A DNA stretch of 64,000 bases from Chamaea fasciata (lineage: Eukaryota > Chordata > Aves > Passeriformes > Sylviidae). Positions 13,371 to 25,990 of the stretch are shown in pieces. Within the stretch, counting starts at the first letter, position 1. Each line of letters opens with the position of its first letter. The DNA lies in NCBI GenBank assembly GCA_029207755.1, contig JARCOQ010000012.1, forward strand, positions 18,835,740 to 18,899,739, read 5' to 3'. Under the pieces are notes generated by a model, which saw only the letters and a list, made by a program, of their open reading frames with translations, was not told where the DNA came from and did no database searches. The position numbers and the translations under genes were made by a program.

Positions 13371-16300
13371 GAATTTCAGATATTTATAAGGTCAGTGTCC
13401 CTAGTCCAGAGAAGATGGGGAAGATGTGTTTGGTTTTAAATTGTTGTTCTGCTTTAAAAATTGACTTCCAGTTGGGCTTGAATGAAGGACTAGGCTCTGA
13501 TGTAAATCCTTTGCCTGTTGCAGCCTGGAATGATCTGCTCCCAACCGCACACACAAAGGGGTCACTGGCATGCCATATTTTTGCTTTAGGAAGTCAAATA
13601 CTTAAACATACGCATAATTCTTTTTGACTGGCTGGTGATTCAGATGTCTGGGATCTCATTTTGCTTGTTTTCTTGAAAACTTTCACAAAAAGGAATCGGC
13701 TTGCAAAACCGCAAAAATGTACTTCTCAGCCAGCTGTGGTAAAATAGTTTGCATGGCCATCTCGATACGGGTGAAATCTTTATATTTAAAAAAATCATTC
13801 TAATGAGTAACAAATGAACATCAAATCATTATTAATAAGGCGTTAGCAGTTGCCTCAGAACCGTTCAAGGTATGCTGCGAACACAGAGGTGCTGAGACAA
13901 TGTTTGTGAAACAAAAGAACTCATACTGGAACTTAGAATATTGTTTTAAAACAGATATGCTGCAAATGTGGGAATGAGACCTGGACTGATTTTGTTTTTC
14001 GACATAATTTGGTATTTAAATATACAGCACGATAGGGTTTGACAAAAAGTAAAATGTAAATCTATGTGACTGACCCCACTTATTAATAGGGTATTAAGGA
14101 CTTTAATACTGTAGAGTCTAAATACTATTTAGGAAGAAGTGAAACAAAATTTAGAATTAATTCTAGAACCTTTAAAAACAGGTATAGAAAGTGTCCACTC
14201 TACTAAAGGTTAGAAATTAGAGGCTACCTACCAAATTATGTTGTGTTTGTTTGACCTTGTGCAACTGATTCCATTAAATTGTTGCATATGTTTCAGGTAA
14301 CAAAATCTGACTTTTTTAGTAAGTGTTTTATATTTGGTATAAAATTGTTATTTTAACAGTCTGTGCTAAACATTTTACCATATAAATGGTAAATTTTATT
14401 TAACTTACATTAATATAAATATACAAAAATAATACATATTTATAAATATATATAAATATTTAAAGTGGTCTAGAAAGAAGCCTAAAAGGTAGTTTTAAAT
14501 CACTTCCATGTGGTAATTCCTGCAACATGGGATTGTTGCAGTGGGACTGGATAGGGGCCCAAATGCTATTGCATTGATTTAATTTTTGTCAGGGCACTGT
14601 AACAAAGGCAACTAAATTTCAGCTGCCTTAGTGGTACCGTCATTACCTTTTGCCTATACAGATTTTTATTGCGGAAGACTGCCGAATAAGGAGTAATTTC
14701 GTAATTGAGAACATGGAATTATGGAAGTAGTTTGAACAGGAGGATAACAGGGAAACATATAAGTTAATATTTCACGGATGAAACTTTGCTGAATTACTTG
14801 ATAACGTAGAGAGAAGTGTAGAAGATTCTTCATTAATTACTGAAATGCTCAGTGTTTCACTGTGTATCACAGCTCCATCTATGCCCGAGACTGGGATGTG
14901 AGTAACCTCCTTACAGGAAGGCAGGAATCCCCTTAGAGGATCAGCCCGTGAGACCGACACCACCTCGCTCCTAAAGCACTCCTGCTGTACCCGCCATGCA
15001 GAGCCTCTCTGGGGTGTCCTGTCCAAACCAGGCCGGCTCTCCTGGTGACATCACGGAATGGGAGACGCCCATGAGCTCGTCTTTGGCCACGGTGGAGCTT
15101 TGGCCACCTGTCTGTGCTGTGCTTGAGAAGATATTCAGGATGTTGACAGAGAAGAGTGGGACTTATCTACTAAAACTTGGCAACCCCGGCTTGTCTGTTT
15201 TCCACGGGAGAGTGCAGCCCTCAATGTTTGATTGGCTGAGGACCATTTTCCTCTGGCTCCAACAGGAAAACCAGCATAGGTGACCTCACTGGCTGGTTTC
15301 AGGTTCCCAATTTGTTTAGTCAGCTTCCAATGCCTTCAAACTTTCTCAGTAGCTGCTGCCAAGAGTGTACGTGGTTTGTTTGTATCGTCGGCCTCCTGCG
15401 GGGCTGGGCTCTCCTCGACACATCTGATACCAGGTTTGAGCAGCTTGCTCCTCTCATCACTAAACTAAAGTTGATGATACAGTGCCCAGTAATTTCTTTG
15501 TTTGTTTGCTTGCTCTTTATGCTTTCTCAGCAGAAATGGTGCCCAAGTGGCTGTGTTATTAGGTGCAGATATCCTGCACTGCTGGACACAAGCCAGGGGT
15601 GCAGAAGCAGATCTCGTAGGGGTTATGGTTCACTCTGCTGTTGTCTTTTTCACAGCCCAGAAAATCCACAGTTGATAATTAAGGGCTACCAGAAGTTATT
15701 TCTCTGGCATCCCAAAAAAATGAGATCCTTCAGCTGCACCAGGCAGAGAGATGCCCTTGATGTCTGAGTGACTGCTTTATGGTGCTCTCTGCATCCCTTG
15801 TCTCCATTTCTGTGTCCTCCTTGTTTCAAGAGGCACAGACAAACCTCTCTATTGTTGTAGGGCTCCAAAGGTCACGATTCATCTGTCGATATAAATTATG
15901 TGTAGCTTCGTTGAAATTGGTAATTGTGTTTCCCAGCTCCTTTGCATGACGTCTAATCAATTGCAGTATTGTAAAGGAAGGGAGAATAAGCTCCCAAGTC
16001 TGTATCAGAGTATCAGATCACAGTTGTGCCTGGTGTGAGAGGCAGGAATCAAACCATCAGTCCCACCAGAACTGCACACATGAATTATGCAACTCTTGTG
16101 TGAGTGTCACATCTGTGAGCGCGGGGGACCGTGCGACAACAGCCCTGTGGTAGCAACTGACAACTGAGGGAAGGAAGATCTTCCTTTGTGTGTGCACTGC
16201 TAAATAATGCAAAGATGAGATAAACAGTACCTATAGATGCATCTTTTTTCATTTGACAGTAATGAGCCAAGATACTCTAAGTCAAATATTTGGATTTCAG

Positions 16301-19013
16301 ATCCTTTTAGGCACCCATCAAGCCACCAGTTACTAAAAGAGAGGGCAGATAAGACAAAGTGATCATAGGCCATAGAAATTCTATACGTCGGTTGTTTTCT
16401 GTTGTTGAGTTTTGCAAACGTTAGTTTTTCTTGCGGAATTCCAAGAGTAAGGAAATTATATGATATAATTCTGGCAAAGTTAAGCTTTGATAGTGGTATT
16501 GAGTGTCAACACACTGTATTCACTCCTCAAGGATTGTTGTAATTCCAGGAGCTGGAAGGTGATAAGGCAATAAATAATAGGATACAGGGGAAGCTCTTCT
16601 TCCTTTTTAATGGGAAAATATTTCAGCCATGGTGATGTAGTTGACAAACATTTGGTTTAGCATAAAACAAAAAGGAGAAGAAAAGAGATTGAAATGCATA
16701 GTCATATAAGAAATAAAAAGTCTAATCAATAAATAGTCACAAAGGCAGTGAAAAACTTCTCATATAGTGTTCTTAAATTAAAATGTAGAACATGCACACG
16801 TATCCCTCCATCTGCTCAATAATGTTTCTAGAGAATAAATACTCTGTAGATTTGTTGGGGTAACATGATTTCTATTTCCTGGAATAATTGCCCACGAACA
16901 TGAGCTTGACCCCTGTGTTAAACTAGCGAACCCTTGCCTGTGTATGGAGAGTGATGCCAGGGATGGATGGTTACAGAAAAGTTGGATTTGGGTAGTAGAC
17001 ACATGTGTCACCAGCAGGAGTTGTGGCTTTCTCCTCATGTGGATTAAAAACCCACTGACAGTCTTCAGAGTTGCCAATTTAGGCTTTTCTGATTGCGAAT
17101 TCCAGGCAACTTCATGTTTTGCTGCATCTTATAATTCTAGGAATGGTGGTTTCCTGAGAAAAACAACCTCATAAGGCTTTGGAACTCTCTCTCTCATGGT
17201 TTCTGTGCATGCAGAATGGGCAAACCAGCACAGAACATAATAAGAATGAAGTTCAATCTGTAGTGGTTTTACACCCTATGTTTTTAAGGGTCCGCAATCA
17301 TTTTTCTGAAAACATATGAGCAGAAATCCTTGTAAAGCTCATTTCTCCAGCTGTACAATGGCATACATCTAATTTGGGGACTTTCAGCCATAACTACAGT
17401 AGCACTAGCAAAAGCTCATTAGCTTCAGTCGTGTTTTTTCTTAATGATTTTAAAAGTCATGGTGCTGGTCTTACAGTGAGATCCATTTGCACATAGATCT
17501 CCTTGAAGGCCCAGGACCTGCAGTTAATACGATTCCATTCTGTATCTAATCACGTTCCCATTCTACATAAAATGAAAGTGAGAAGTTGTTTCAAGGTCAG
17601 CAATTTATTTATTAAAATAATATTTGTAAATATCCTCAAAATCCAATTCAATAAGATTTTGAAGACCTCAAAAATGCAAAGATCTGGAGAGTTTATCCTC
17701 TGAAAAATTGGATGGTGTCATGAAGGATGAGGTGTGATGTTGTATCTGTAATTTAAGAATCTGCAGTTATTTGCAGTGCAGTAATTTTTGCCCCCTGTAT
17801 GACCATACCTTTTAAATTCAAGTGTCTGATAATACAGACAAGCAAAATCAAACAGGCAGGTAGTTCAAACAGAATCTGTAGAAAGGACAGCAGTAACATG
17901 TAGATCTTTTTGAAAAGATTCAGTCTATAGAACTGGGATTTTAAAGAGAGAGACTGGCAAAAGAATTAGGCTTATCAGATATGCAGAGGAAAAAATGTCA
18001 ACCTGAGGGTAGCATCTTCTAGAACAAAATCTGCATTTCCAGAGAGCATCCTTGAACTGAAACAAGCTGCAAGATGGGCTCGTTTCTTAAAATATTAATA
18101 GTAAACTTGGGTGAGACATTCTTATTACGCTTCCACTGATGCAAATTCATTAAATCGCAATGATAATAAATCTTGAGAGATTAAGTTTATAACGGAATAT
18201 CAGATGGTTGTTTCTGGGTTTTCTAAGACCCTGAGATTTGTTTGGCATGCAGCTGAACCATCATTTATCTTTGCTGACAGCCCGGTTTTCATTCCCAGGC
18301 TTTGTGCTGCTGTGCACCAAATGACACTGTCCAGTTGGGGGTATTTTTAGTCTGCTTTGTAGCAGATGCAGGCTGGCACATCCCTGCCTACTCCAGTGAT
18401 GTGGGTCACATTCCCAGCAGGAGCCCCACCAAGAGAGGAGGAAGGAAACCACTTGCAGAAATGGGAGTGGTGCAAAGCCCAAGCCTCAGAGCTCTGCTTT
18501 AGTGGGTCAGCTGCCAAGAACTGCGTGTGAGTAGTGCTTTAAAGCTGTCTCTGCTTCCCTTCAGGGACTCGACTTGCAATTGAAATATCACACATGGGGA
18601 ACTTGCCAGAACTTTGAATTAATATGCACATGACCAAAACAGTTAAAGTCACCTCCTGTTTGGTGCTGTGAATTCCTCGTGCTCAGATGTGTAGTCTATT
18701 CACTGCAGCAGTGAGGGACGTTTAGAGAAGTGAGTGTAGAATAAGGAATATATTCCGAGAGTTTAGTTGTGCTGCTTTTTAAATGTGCAGCAATCTTCGT
18801 GTTAAATTTAACTGAGGAGATCAGGCCCTACGACTGCAAAAAAAAAAATTTTTCTAGAAACCAAAGTAACTGAAATGTCTGTGTTAAAGCATTTCCATTG
18901 TGAAAAATACCTCTGATCTGGAAAGATGCAGCATTTAATCTCAATAGCATGTTATAAGGCCTTTACTCTCTATTGCATAGGATGTGTGCAAAATCAGTAC
19001 AATGTAATATGTA

Positions 19014-19033
19014 TATAATTATGCATAATTATA
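19014..19033. repeat. Perfect 20-bp AT-rich palindrome
   Basis: TATAATTATGCATAATTATA equals its own reverse complement. It contains POU/homeodomain-like ATGCAT and TAATTA cores and lies in about 100 bp of nearly pure AT sequence that can breathe or form a cruciform. Confidence 0.9.
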
Positions 19034-19993
19034 ATGATTAATGTTTAATTAATGCTAATACAGCAAATAATAAATATAACAATTACTTGAAAAACTAATA
19101 GTTATAGGAACGGACATAATTCAGTTAACAAGAGAGTGAGTTCCCCATCGTTTTGGGCAGAACCCCATTTCCCTGGCTGATGGAGTCACCTTATGAAAAC
19201 AAGACCAGGACAGTTGGATCACAGACCTGCCAACCAGGCTTGGGCAAGGTGAGCTTGTGCTTTTACTGTGAATGTAGGCTAAAAGTACATGTATTTTAAC
19301 AACTTTGCTATCCTTCTACATGAGAAAAGGTCTGCTTGCTTTCTTTTTAGATGAGTTCTTCTGCTGGTTTGTCTCGTTCTTGTGTCACCGCTAATGCACT
19401 TAGGACTGAATAAGCTCCCTGGCTGTGGCATCAGGAGCAGAATTATTGCTTGCCCTTCCTGAATTTATCTTCATTTTCATATTGAAGTCAGCAATAGTAA
19501 CTTCTAATATTAAATGGGCCAGGTTGACAACTAGTAAATTGAAACTGTAAACAAAATGTGATATACGAATCAGAGAAGTCACCATTGCTTTTCTTCCAAA
19601 CACTTGAAATAAGAGTAAAAAAATCTTATTTCAGCTTCACTGCCTGTAAAGGGGAAGCAACACTGGGTTGCAAAGGCTGAAGTTTCTGTGTCGTGCCCAA
19701 GATGCCTCAGCAGGAGTTTAGCCGTCAGCACGGGTTACACAGCAGGAGCAGCGCGGTGCGCCCGCGGCCGCCCCGGCAGCGCTGAGCTCCGCACAAACCC
19801 TCGGCAAGGGACATTCCCAGCGCTGCCCGCGCCGCTCTGCCCGGCCGTGCCACTGGGGTGACAACGGCAGCTCTGTGCTCTGCGCTTTGCCGGCTTTTGG
19901 GGGAGAAGGGAAAGAGTCCTGCGTGGGCACTCCAGGGTCCCCGCGAGCGGCCTCGTGTCACCTGCAGCTGGCAGCGGCTCCTGCAGCGGGCCT

Positions 19994-20878
19994 GGCCTGG
20001 TGACACCGACCTGGTGACACTGGCCTGGTGACACCAGCCTTGGTGACACCAGCCTGGTGACACTGGCCTTGGTGACACTGGCCTTGGTGACACTGGCCTG
20101 GTGACACCAGCCTTGGTGACACCGGCCTGGTGACACCGGCCTTGGTGACACTGGTCTGGTGACACCGGCCTTGGTGACACTGGCCTGGTGACACTGGCCT
20201 TGGTGACACCGGCCTTGGTGACACTGGCCTTGGTGACACCAACCTGGTGACACCGGCCTTGGTGACACCGGCCTTGGTGACACCAACCTGGTGACACCGG
20301 CCTTGGTGACACCGGCCTTGGTGACACCAGCCTTGGTGACACCGGCCTGGTGACACTGGCCTTGGTGACACTGGCCTTGGTGACACTGGCCTGGTGACAC
20401 CGGCCTGGTGACACCAACCTGGTGACACCAGCCTTGGTGACACCAGCCTGGTGACACTGGCCTTGGTGACACTGGCCTGGCGACACCGGCCTGGTGACAC
20501 CAACCTGGTGACACTGGCCTTGGTGACACTGGCCTGGTGACACCAGCCTTGGTGACACCGGCCTGGTGACACTGGCCTTGGTGACACCGGCCTTGGTGAC
20601 ACTGGCCTGGTGACACTGGCCTTGGTGACACTGGCCTTGGTGACACCAACCTGGTGACACCAGCCTTGGTGACACCGGCCTTGGTGACACTGGCCTGGTG
20701 ACACTGGCCTTGGTGACACCAACCTGGTGACACCGGCCTTGGTGACACTGGCCTTGGTGACACCAACCTGGTGACACCAGCCTTGGTGACACCGGCCTTG
20801 GTGACACTGGCCTGGTGACACTGGCCTTGGTGACACCAACCTGGTGACACTGGCCTGGTGACACCGGCCTTGGTGACA
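19994..20878. repeat. Minisatellite of 14/15-bp units, about 60 copies, with a 117-bp higher-order repeat
   Basis: The basic unit is TGGTGACACNNGCC (14 bp), or the same with an extra leading T (15 bp). The variable positions give CGG, TGG, CAG, CAA and CGA variants in a mixed order. At the right end an eight-unit block (five 15-mers and three 14-mers, 117 bp) is duplicated: the variant unit starting at 20644 recurs at 20761 with the same neighbours. The unit contains no stop on the minus strand in any frame, which explains a 491-codon minus-strand frame (19725-21200) and the nested frames within it. Each unit also contains the near-palindrome GGTGACACC. Confidence 0.97.
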
Positions 20879-23630
20879 ACCGGCATCGGTGTGTGCAGCC
20901 GAGCTCCTCCCGCAATGTCTGTGCCACAGCCGCTAATTGACGGTGAAGCGTTAGCCTCCAGCCACACATACTTACCTGAAGGCATCTTGGCCACTCGAAT
21001 AAGTGTTCTTGACCACCATTAAAAGCTTTGCCTTCTGTAGCAGTGTTACTGAAAATTCGAGGTTGTGTGCTTCTTATTCTAAAGAATACCTTTCTTACTT
21101 TCTGCAATGGTAAATTATAAATTAATTTCCTCCACAAAGGTGAAAATCCATTGTGTAAAGAGGAATTGTACCCAAAATGAATGTGTTCCTGGGCTACCAA
21201 AACAGATTTCTATCTGGAAGCCTGTAATTGTTTCATCTAACAAAAAATAGCAGTTATTGTTAGAAAAAAAACCAGACATTTTTGAAACTCTATTACTTGG
21301 TAGCTTTAGCAAAACAATATTTAAATAACGAGTTTTTTTCTGTGCTAATAGAAGCACAATTTGTAAGTTCAGGAAAAGCACCTCCTAAAATAACTCTTCC
21401 AACTTTCTCAAGTGTAGGATTCTACTGCTGGGTTTGGCTTCTGTGATCATATAAACAGCGGTCCCTGAGCTCCTCTCCAAGGAAATACAGGGTTTAACTA
21501 CACATGCATCTTAGCAGAGATGAGACCTAAATGTGGGAAAAAGGAAATTGCTCTCATCCTACAGAGCTTGATTAAAGCTTTAGGCATAGAGCTTTTTAAA
21601 TGACAAATGCTCAGTGAAATAATATTATGTCTTTATACTCCAGAGCACTATTAATCTGAGGTTCTAGGACTTTGAGAAATGTTAATTAACTCATTACCAT
21701 TCATATAAAGTGTTAGCATTACATTCATTTTGTGGGCTGATAACCAAAGCATAGAATTATTATGTTTTTCAGAAAAAAAAATGAGATTGGGGTTCTCTTC
21801 CTTGTGTGTTCCCTATCAGGTATTTACAGAGACGTTAATTGTTCATGCAGTAGTGAACTCCATGGATCTTCAATCAAGTTAGCCCAGAAGAAGCAACAAC
21901 AATTTTGGGAGAGACTGAACAACTTCAGCAGTACCCAAAGCAGGATGTTTTCGCAGCCTGAAGCTTTGTGTTGGGTATTTGGGAGCCCAAATTTGATAGC
22001 TAAGAAGCTAGGCAGTGCTCTTAAGGGTTTGAAGAAGTTGCATGCTCCAGGAAGGAACAGAGAGACTTTTGGCTCTTCTGCAAAAATGTAAAGATTTGCA
22101 TCACTTTAAGTAATTTTTTTTTCCAGGAAACTGCCTGCTCTTATAATTTAGGGTAAATAATGTGGGAATTAGGAACCCACTTGAATTGCATCCAGGGTTT
22201 GGTCCATTGAATTGCATCTCAGGGTTGCTGCAATCTGTTTGTGGTTTCAGTGTAATGAAAGAATATGATCACTGCAAAATACAATTCACCAAAATGTTGT
22301 GCAGTGTGGGTACAGAATTTGTTCACCTAGTGCACACATAGCCTCATGCTTTGTTTCCAAAGGAAGCCACCAGCAGATGATCTTATGGGCAATATTTATT
22401 ACCCATAGGTAATGAATAATCTGCTGTATGCAGTAGATCTCAGTCTTAAATCTGTTTGTATGGTGAAAACGTGAATTTTCATATAATTCCCGCAAGTTTG
22501 TAGTCAAAGAAATCACTGCTGTCCAGTCCCATTGGTAACAATTTAGCCACTGAAACTCTTTTGAATCTTGTGAAACTGTTGGTCTCAATGATTTTTCTTA
22601 AGAATTGGGGTTTGTAATATAATTACATGTTTATATTATTATTGTTATTTTTGCATTTCACAACAAATTTCCCTTGTTTCCTGTTACGAGAAAGCAAGAA
22701 CTGAGGTTTGAGATCTACCTTTTATGTAATACGCTGCAATTTTTATGTTTGGTGGTTTTGGTTTTTTTATCAAGGCCTTTCATGCCTGATTCATTTGTAG
22801 AGTAAAACCATCTTTCAGTTTGCATTTTCCCTTGCACAGGGTCATTCTTCTCCTCCTTTTACTAATTTCACCTAATCCTGAGGTATCCTTTATTGAGATC
22901 TTTGCAGCTTGCATCATTACACTTCTTCCATATGAAAATACTGATTGATGTAACATTCTTCAACTTCTTAATTATCATTTGTTATGCACACCAACATTTT
23001 GTTTACTTGTTTTGACCACAGCTACGCGTGACCTCTGTTTGCTCTCGAAGTTGGGACCCTTTCTGAGAATGAGTCATACAAGTAACTTCTCTTCCCTTCA
23101 ATAGCTCAACGCTTTGTACTTATCAAATCTGAGTTTTGTGTGTCATCCTGCCCAGGGGACGCTACCCAACTGAGTCTTCTGAAATTCTTTCTAGGCCTCT
23201 CTAACCCTCGCATAAATAACCTGTCATCTACAGATTTGGCTGCTCCCTTGTCAAATTTTACTTTTTTTTCAAATCAGTGATAAATGTACTAAATCACAGA
23301 GAACTATTATTTTATTTAGTACAATTGCTAATATAATTCCAATATAAAAAAGCTCCAGTTTGACAATTTTATGTCTCTCTGAAAGTTAGCCCGTTTCCTA
23401 CCTGTGTTTTAAACTTTAGTAGCCATTACCTTTTTTAGAATGGCAAGTATTTAAAACATGGTGGTTTAAAGCTCATTTCTACTCTGGCTCCCTTTTCCAG
23501 ACATGAACAGCTATCTGTAATGAAGAGAAACTGACAGAAAATACCTCCATTGGGCAGAAATGGATTTTTTCCCCACGATAGTAGAATTTATGTTCTTACC
23601 CTGCCTGTGGTGCAGGGGGTTTGACCCACT
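20879..23630. other. Non-coding AT-rich region
   Basis: No supported gene. Open frames are short and lack paired splice sites or similarity. A possible old repeat relic in the right part is listed separately. Confidence 0.5.
23060..23440 (-). repeat. Possible ancient antisense LINE relic
   Basis: The stretch around GTCATCTACAGATTTGGCTG (from 23223) and what follows resemble, from memory, a very common old sauropsid LINE-derived repeat in antisense orientation. It is heavily decayed and no coding frame survives. A repeat-library search would settle it. Confidence 0.25.
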
Positions 23631-23639
23631 TAATTATTT

Positions 23640-25080
23640 CTTTAGAAGAGAAAGAGTTTTGAGCAGTCTTGGGAATCTGGAGAGGTCCCAGCTGACTGGA
23701 AGCAGGTGAAGGTTGTCCCAGTTTTCAAGAAGGGTAAGAAGGACCCTAGACTGACATAAGCATGTTAGAGTCACTTCAGTGCCTGGTAAAATCATGGAGA
23801 AGATCATTCTCGGAGATGTTGAGGCTCTGCCAGGACCACGCAGTCATCGGTCACAGCCAGCACGGCTCCAGGAGGGGAAAGTCCTGCTTGTCACCCTGAT
23901 CTCCTGCAGCAGGGTGACCCACCTGGCTGAGCAAGGGAAGCCAGCTGATGGAATCTTTTTGGACTTCAGCCGAGTTTGATACCATCTCTCCCAGGATCCT
24001 TCTGGACAAAATGCCCAGCGTTCAGCTGGATAAATACATGGTGAGATGGGTGGGCAGCTGGCTCATGGTCAGGCACAAAGGGTGACAGTGACTGTGGTGA
24101 CATCAGACTGGGGCCTGTCACCAGTGGGGCTCTGCAGGGCTCCATCCTCAGTGCTTTCATCACCTTCATTAATGATTTGGAGCCAGGGCTCAAAGGGACG
24201 TGAAGGAGGTTTGCTGATGACACTGAATTAGGAGGAGCTGTTGGCTCCTTTGAGGGCAGAGGGGCCCTGCAGAGAGACCCAGAGCAAAGAGGGAGACGGG
24301 CAATCCCCAGCCCTGTGGAGTTTGACCCAGGCAAGTGCTGGGTTCTGCCCCGGGACAGGGCACCCCTGGCCGTGTGCATGGACTGGGCAATGAGAGGCTG
24401 CAGAGCAGCTGCAGGAAGGGGCCGGGGGGTCCTGCTCAGTGGGCAGTGGGAGCTGAGCCAGCAGCACCCTGGCAGCCAGGAGGGACGTCCCTGTCCTGGG
24501 GCACCAGCCCGGCACTGCCAGGCCAGGAAGGGATTGCTCTGCTCTGCTCTGGGCTGGGCTGGGCTGGGCTGGCCCCCCTCGAGTGCTGGGGACAGCTCTG
24601 GGCACCACAGTACAAAAGAGACATGAAGCCATTGGAGAGTGCCCAGAGGAGGCCACGAGGACGGGAAGGGTCTGGAGGGGAAGCCCTCACTGAGGAGCAG
24701 CTGAGGACACTTGGTGTGTTCAGCCTGGAGGAGACTGAGGTCAGACCTCACTGGGGTCTTCAACATCCTCACAAAGGGGCAGCCCTGATGTCTTCACTCT
24801 CCTGACCAGGGACAGGAGCCCAGGGAAGGGCTGGAGCTCTGCCAGGGGAAGTTTAGGTTGGATCTCAGGAAAAAGTCCTTCCCCCAGAGGGTGCTGAGGC
24901 ACTGAACAGGCTCCCTAGGGAATGGGCACGGCCCCAAGATCGCCAGAGCTCAAGGAGAGTTTGGCAACACTCACAGGCACAGGATGGGATTGTTGGGGTG
25001 TCTGTGCAGGGCCAGGACTTGGGCAGCATGGTTCTGATGGGTCCCTCTCAACTCAGCACAGTCTCTGATTCCATGGTTCC
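23640..25080 (+). mobile_element. 5'-truncated, decayed CR1 LINE (reverse-transcriptase part to 3' end)
   Basis: Broken frames encode recognisable CR1 ORF2 pieces in order: a VFKKG-type block and VPGKIMEKI near 23.78 kb, LDFSR then FDT near 23.97 kb, SILSAFITFINDL at 24141-24179, and the catalytic FADDT motif at 24210-24224. These are followed by QYKRDM and LGVFSLE, then an FRLDLRKK-type block near 24.85 kb. A stop at 24201 just before FADDT and several frame changes show that it is dead. The end resembles the CR1 tail (CTCTGATTCCATGG near 25.07 kb). CR1 is the dominant bird non-LTR retrotransposon; copies are normally truncated at the 5' end as here. A short (GGGCT)n run lies inside at about 24.55 kb. 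Confidence 0.9.
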
Positions 25081-25089
25081 AAGATAAGA

Positions 25090-25633
25090 TGTCGTGGTTT
25101 AACCCCAGCAGCCCCCAAGCGCTCACTCTCCTCCCACCAGTGGGATCAGGCAGAGAATGGGGAGGGGGAAAGTGAGAAAACTCCTGTTTAGAGAAAACTC
25201 CTGTGTTGCAGGGAAAGCAAAAGCAGTGCACACAAGCAAAGCAGAACAAGGAATGAATTCCCCTGGGCAGGCGGGTGTTCAGCGCCTTCAGGAGAGCAGG
25301 GCCACGTCCCCTGGAAGGGTGGCTTGGGAAGACAAACACCATCACTGCAAATGTGCTTCCTCCTTCTTCCCCCCTTCACATTCTGATGCCATAAGGCCTG
25401 GGATACCCCTGTGGTCAGGTGGGGTCACCTGTCCTGGTTGTGTCCCCCCCAGCCTCCCAAGCACCCCCAACTTTCTTGCCAGCGTGGCAGTACAGAGAGT
25501 AAGAAAGGTCTTGGCTCTGTGTAACCTCAGCAATAACAAAACCAAAACATTTCAACTCTGTGTTCAGCACATATTTAAAACATAGCCCCATACTGTGAAA
25601 AAAATTAACTCTACCCCAGCTGAAACCAGCACA
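25090..25633 (+). mobile_element. Solo LTR of an avian endogenous retrovirus
   Basis: It starts TGTCGTGGTTTAACCCCAGC and ends in CCAGCTGAAACCAGCACA, giving TG...CA termini about 544 bp apart. This opening and closing sequence is characteristic of an LTR family abundant in many birds. No internal retroviral genes flank it, so it is a solo LTR left by recombination. The 5-6 bp on each side do not match, so no target-site duplication is evident. It sits about 10 bp after the CR1 3' end. Confidence 0.8.
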
Positions 25634-25810
25634 ATGTCTTACTAAAAAAAATATAGTTTACGCTTTGGAAACTGAGTGTTATATACATATATATATATAA
25701 AAAAAATAATTTCATGCTTCAGACAAATCTCTAGTATTTTAAGGGTGATGTCTTTCAGCAATGTTTATTATTAAGAGAACCCCCAGTGACACCACCGACT
25801 CTCTCGTTAC
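25634..25810. other. Short AT-rich spacer with an (AT)n tract
   Basis: It holds a short AT dinucleotide run followed by an A-run at about 25.68-25.71 kb. No gene is visible. Confidence 0.6.
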
Positions 25811-25990
25811 CTGCTGTGGGTATCGAGATGGATCGCCCTCATGGCATCCAAAAGCACCACCGCGTGCGTAAACAGCGAAGCAGGGATGTTCAGAATTCCT
25901 TTTCAGGACCGTTCGGCAGCTCCCGGGCGGGGAAGGACCGGGCGGGCCCCGCCCGCGGGTGGCGAATTCTCGGTGCGGTATCGCCATCTC
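25811..25990 (-). other. Candidate first exon of a second leftward transcript
   Basis: Read leftward from the GC-rich patch, the sequence reaches CCACAGCAG followed by GTAACGAG, a good donor with its last exon base at 25811. Upstream in the same exon is an ATG in fair context (GATGCCATGA) that would encode MRAIHLDTHS before the splice. No downstream exon could be matched, so this may equally be a non-coding RNA leader or chance. Confidence 0.22.

Larger units (their letters stand above)
9340..19980. other. Long non-coding AT-rich region
   Basis: No supported gene. Contents worth noting are a short isolated GC-rich patch (about 10.84-11.07 kb) of unknown origin, homopolymer runs such as the A-run near 10.52 kb, a regulatory-looking stretch near 13 kb, and very AT-rich DNA around 14.39-14.47 and 19.0-19.1 kb. 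Open frames here are short and show no domain or splice context. Confidence 0.5.

Noticed and set aside
19994..20878. CRISPR-like array
   Set aside because: Units are directly adjacent with no unique spacers, in a vertebrate genome; it is a minisatellite.
23966..24772. 268-codon minus frame
   Set aside because: It is antisense to the CR1 reverse-transcriptase remnant and has no features of its own.
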